In this document: in pieces, positions 6,463 to 7,420 of the stretch
Numbering within the stretch: the stretch's first letter is position 1
Layout: each line of letters opens with the position of its first letter
From: Candidatus Adiutrix sp.
GTDB lineage: Bacteria > Desulfobacterota > Desulfarculia > Adiutricales > Adiutricaceae
NCBI GenBank assembly: GCA_031273445.1
Contig: JAISRV010000283.1
Span: 1 to 7,420 of the forward strand
Reading direction: 5' to 3'
Length of the DNA: 7,420 bases
Made by a program: the position numbers and the translations under genes
Notes under the pieces: generated by a model
Database searches by the model: none
The model's input: the letters and a program-made list of their open reading frames with translations, nothing else
What the model was told of the DNA's origin: nothing

Positions 6463-7420
6463 TCACTCGCCCCGAACCAGCTTTATTTCGGTAATAAAGA
6501 TGCTGACGCTAGCGTCATAATCCGCAAGCCCCATCTTCTTTGGGTTGGTAGGGTTCAAGGGTATAAAGTCCAATCTGAGAGAGTCCCGCGCGTTTAAAAC
6601 ATCCGGCGAAATGGGGAGGCTGTATTCGCCGTGTTTATCAATAGACAACTCCCCCAACATCTCGCCATTGGCCACGATCTGTACGCGTTTGGCCTCTACA
6701 TACTCGGGAGGCTTGATCCCAAGGGGGCCAGCTGTCAGCACTAAAGAGGTTTCATTTTGGGCGGGTTTTATCGGCTCTCCGACGTTCAGCTCCATTGAGG
6801 CCGGTTGATCCATCAACCAGACCTCTTCGCCTCTAGCTGGGGACGTCATCGGTTTCCAGTAACCCTCAAGCGCGGGCTTTTGACTCAGATCGTCATCCTG
6901 GCGGAAAGTGAAGCGGTGGCGGAAATAGTTTTCGCCCATTAATCTCATAGTTAGGTTATACAGAGTTAGGCGGCGGGGATTATCTTTTTGAGCGTCCACA
7001 TCCTGAGGAATAAGGGCGAAATACAGTAAGCCGTTCGAGTCGATTAGATCCAGCGGCAGTTCTATAAAAAATTCCCTTTGACTGGGGGTAAAAATCAGAG
7101 AATCGACAACCTTATCATTAACTTTGACCAGCAACTTCTGCTGGTCGATAAGCCCCGGTTTGATATAAGGAGTGCCGGCTATGTTTAAAAACAAACGCTT
7201 GGGTCGAGCCGTGATTACAACCTTGGCTAATCCCGGCTGACTGCTAAACCATGGATCTTTTGGGTTCACGTATAGCCCGTATAGCTGGATAGTTTCGAAT
7301 TCGGATTCTACAACATCCACAGTCTGGTCGGCTATTTTTAACATATCATCCTGCCGCAGCATATGGGGCAGGGCTGAAATATTTCCTGAAAACTTTAAAG
7401 GTATATGCCGATCGACATAC
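6463..7420 (-). CDS. C-terminal part of an unrecognised protein with two probable beta-sandwich domains (5' end outside window)
   Basis: The frame is open from the window edge (codon 7419-7417) to TGA 6465-6463, giving 318 residues. The ATG at 7362 is probably internal: upstream codons (YVDRHIPLKFSGNISALPHM) look coding and contain no stop. Two segments share a pattern of short hydrophobic strands: the first about residues 64-162 (VVITARPKRLFLNIAG ... LTLYNLTMRL), the second about 190-316 (PASMELNVGEP ... VSIFITEIKLV). Each has a strand with V/I-N-x-x-V (VKVNDKVV; IVANGEML), a strand with FIELP or YSLPI, then LYFALIP or LRLDFIP. This suggests tandem galactose-binding-like or carbohydrate-binding domains such as those trailing some glycan-processing enzymes. 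No catalytic motif or membrane segment is visible in this part. Its 3' end is 129 bases from the nucleotidyltransferase start, so co-transcription is possible. Confidence 0.7.
   Translation of the reverse strand, partial: YVDRHIPLKFSGNISALPHMLRQDDMLKIADQTVDVVESEFETIQLYGLYVNPKDPWFSSQPGLAKVVITARPKRLFLNIAGTPYIKPGLIDQQKLLVKVNDKVVDSLIFTPSQREFFIELPLDLIDSNGLLYFALIPQDVDAQKDNPRRLTLYNLTMRLMGENYFRHRFTFRQDDDLSQKPALEGYWKPMTSPARGEEVWLMDQPASMELNVGEPIKPAQNETSLVLTAGPLGIKPPEYVEAKRVQIVANGEMLGELSIDKHGEYSLPISPDVLNARDSLRLDFIPLNPTNPKKMGLADYDASVSIFITEIKLVRGE

Overview
The window looks like part of a surface-glycan (capsule or O-antigen) locus from a Gram-negative bacterium. All supported genes lie on the minus strand and read from high to low coordinates. 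The species cannot be fixed from sequence alone. The core (about 850-6340) is clearly GC-rich, while 1-850 is AT-rich and 6463-7420 is intermediate, so the locus is compositionally mosaic, as glycan islands often are.

Read in transcription order: (i) 7420-6463, the C-terminal part of an unrecognised protein with two probable beta-sandwich domains; (ii) 6333-5557, a sugar-1-phosphate/CTP-type nucleotidyltransferase; (iii) 5560-5418, a small reading frame that appears frame-broken; (iv) 5391-2230, a very large protein joining a peptidase-C26 glutamine amidotransferase to a PEP-synthase-like, phosphohistidine-type kinase; (v) 2230-1121, a CDP-glycerol glycerophosphotransferase-like transferase, translationally coupled through TAATG; (vi) 1048-848, a 66-residue secreted or membrane protein with a YLDPGT motif; (vii) an AT-rich stretch with a doubtful coiled-coil ORF (815-555) and a perfect 12-bp inverted repeat; (viii) 516 to the window edge, the start of a zinc-ribbon, probably SAM-dependent methyltransferase whose coding sequence contains a long simple repeat.

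The nucleotidyltransferase, C26 hydrolase and PEP-synthase-like kinase are together the signature of the cytidine diphosphoramidate pathway known from the Campylobacter jejuni capsule (Cj1416, Cj1417, Cj1418): glutamine kinase makes L-glutamine phosphate, the cytidylyltransferase makes CDP-L-glutamine, and the hydrolase releases cytidine diphosphoramidate and glutamate. I infer that this locus makes a phosphoramidate decoration, with the TagF-like protein as a candidate transferase. A Cj1415-type kinase is not in the window.

Two further points stand out. The hydrolase-kinase fusion seems to have been created by insertion of a 104-bp palindromic element with an 8-bp duplication; removing it on paper restores two genes overlapping as ATGA. 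The methyltransferase-like gene carries an (AG)17 tract abutting a G tract, a strong candidate phase-variation switch, currently in the ON frame.
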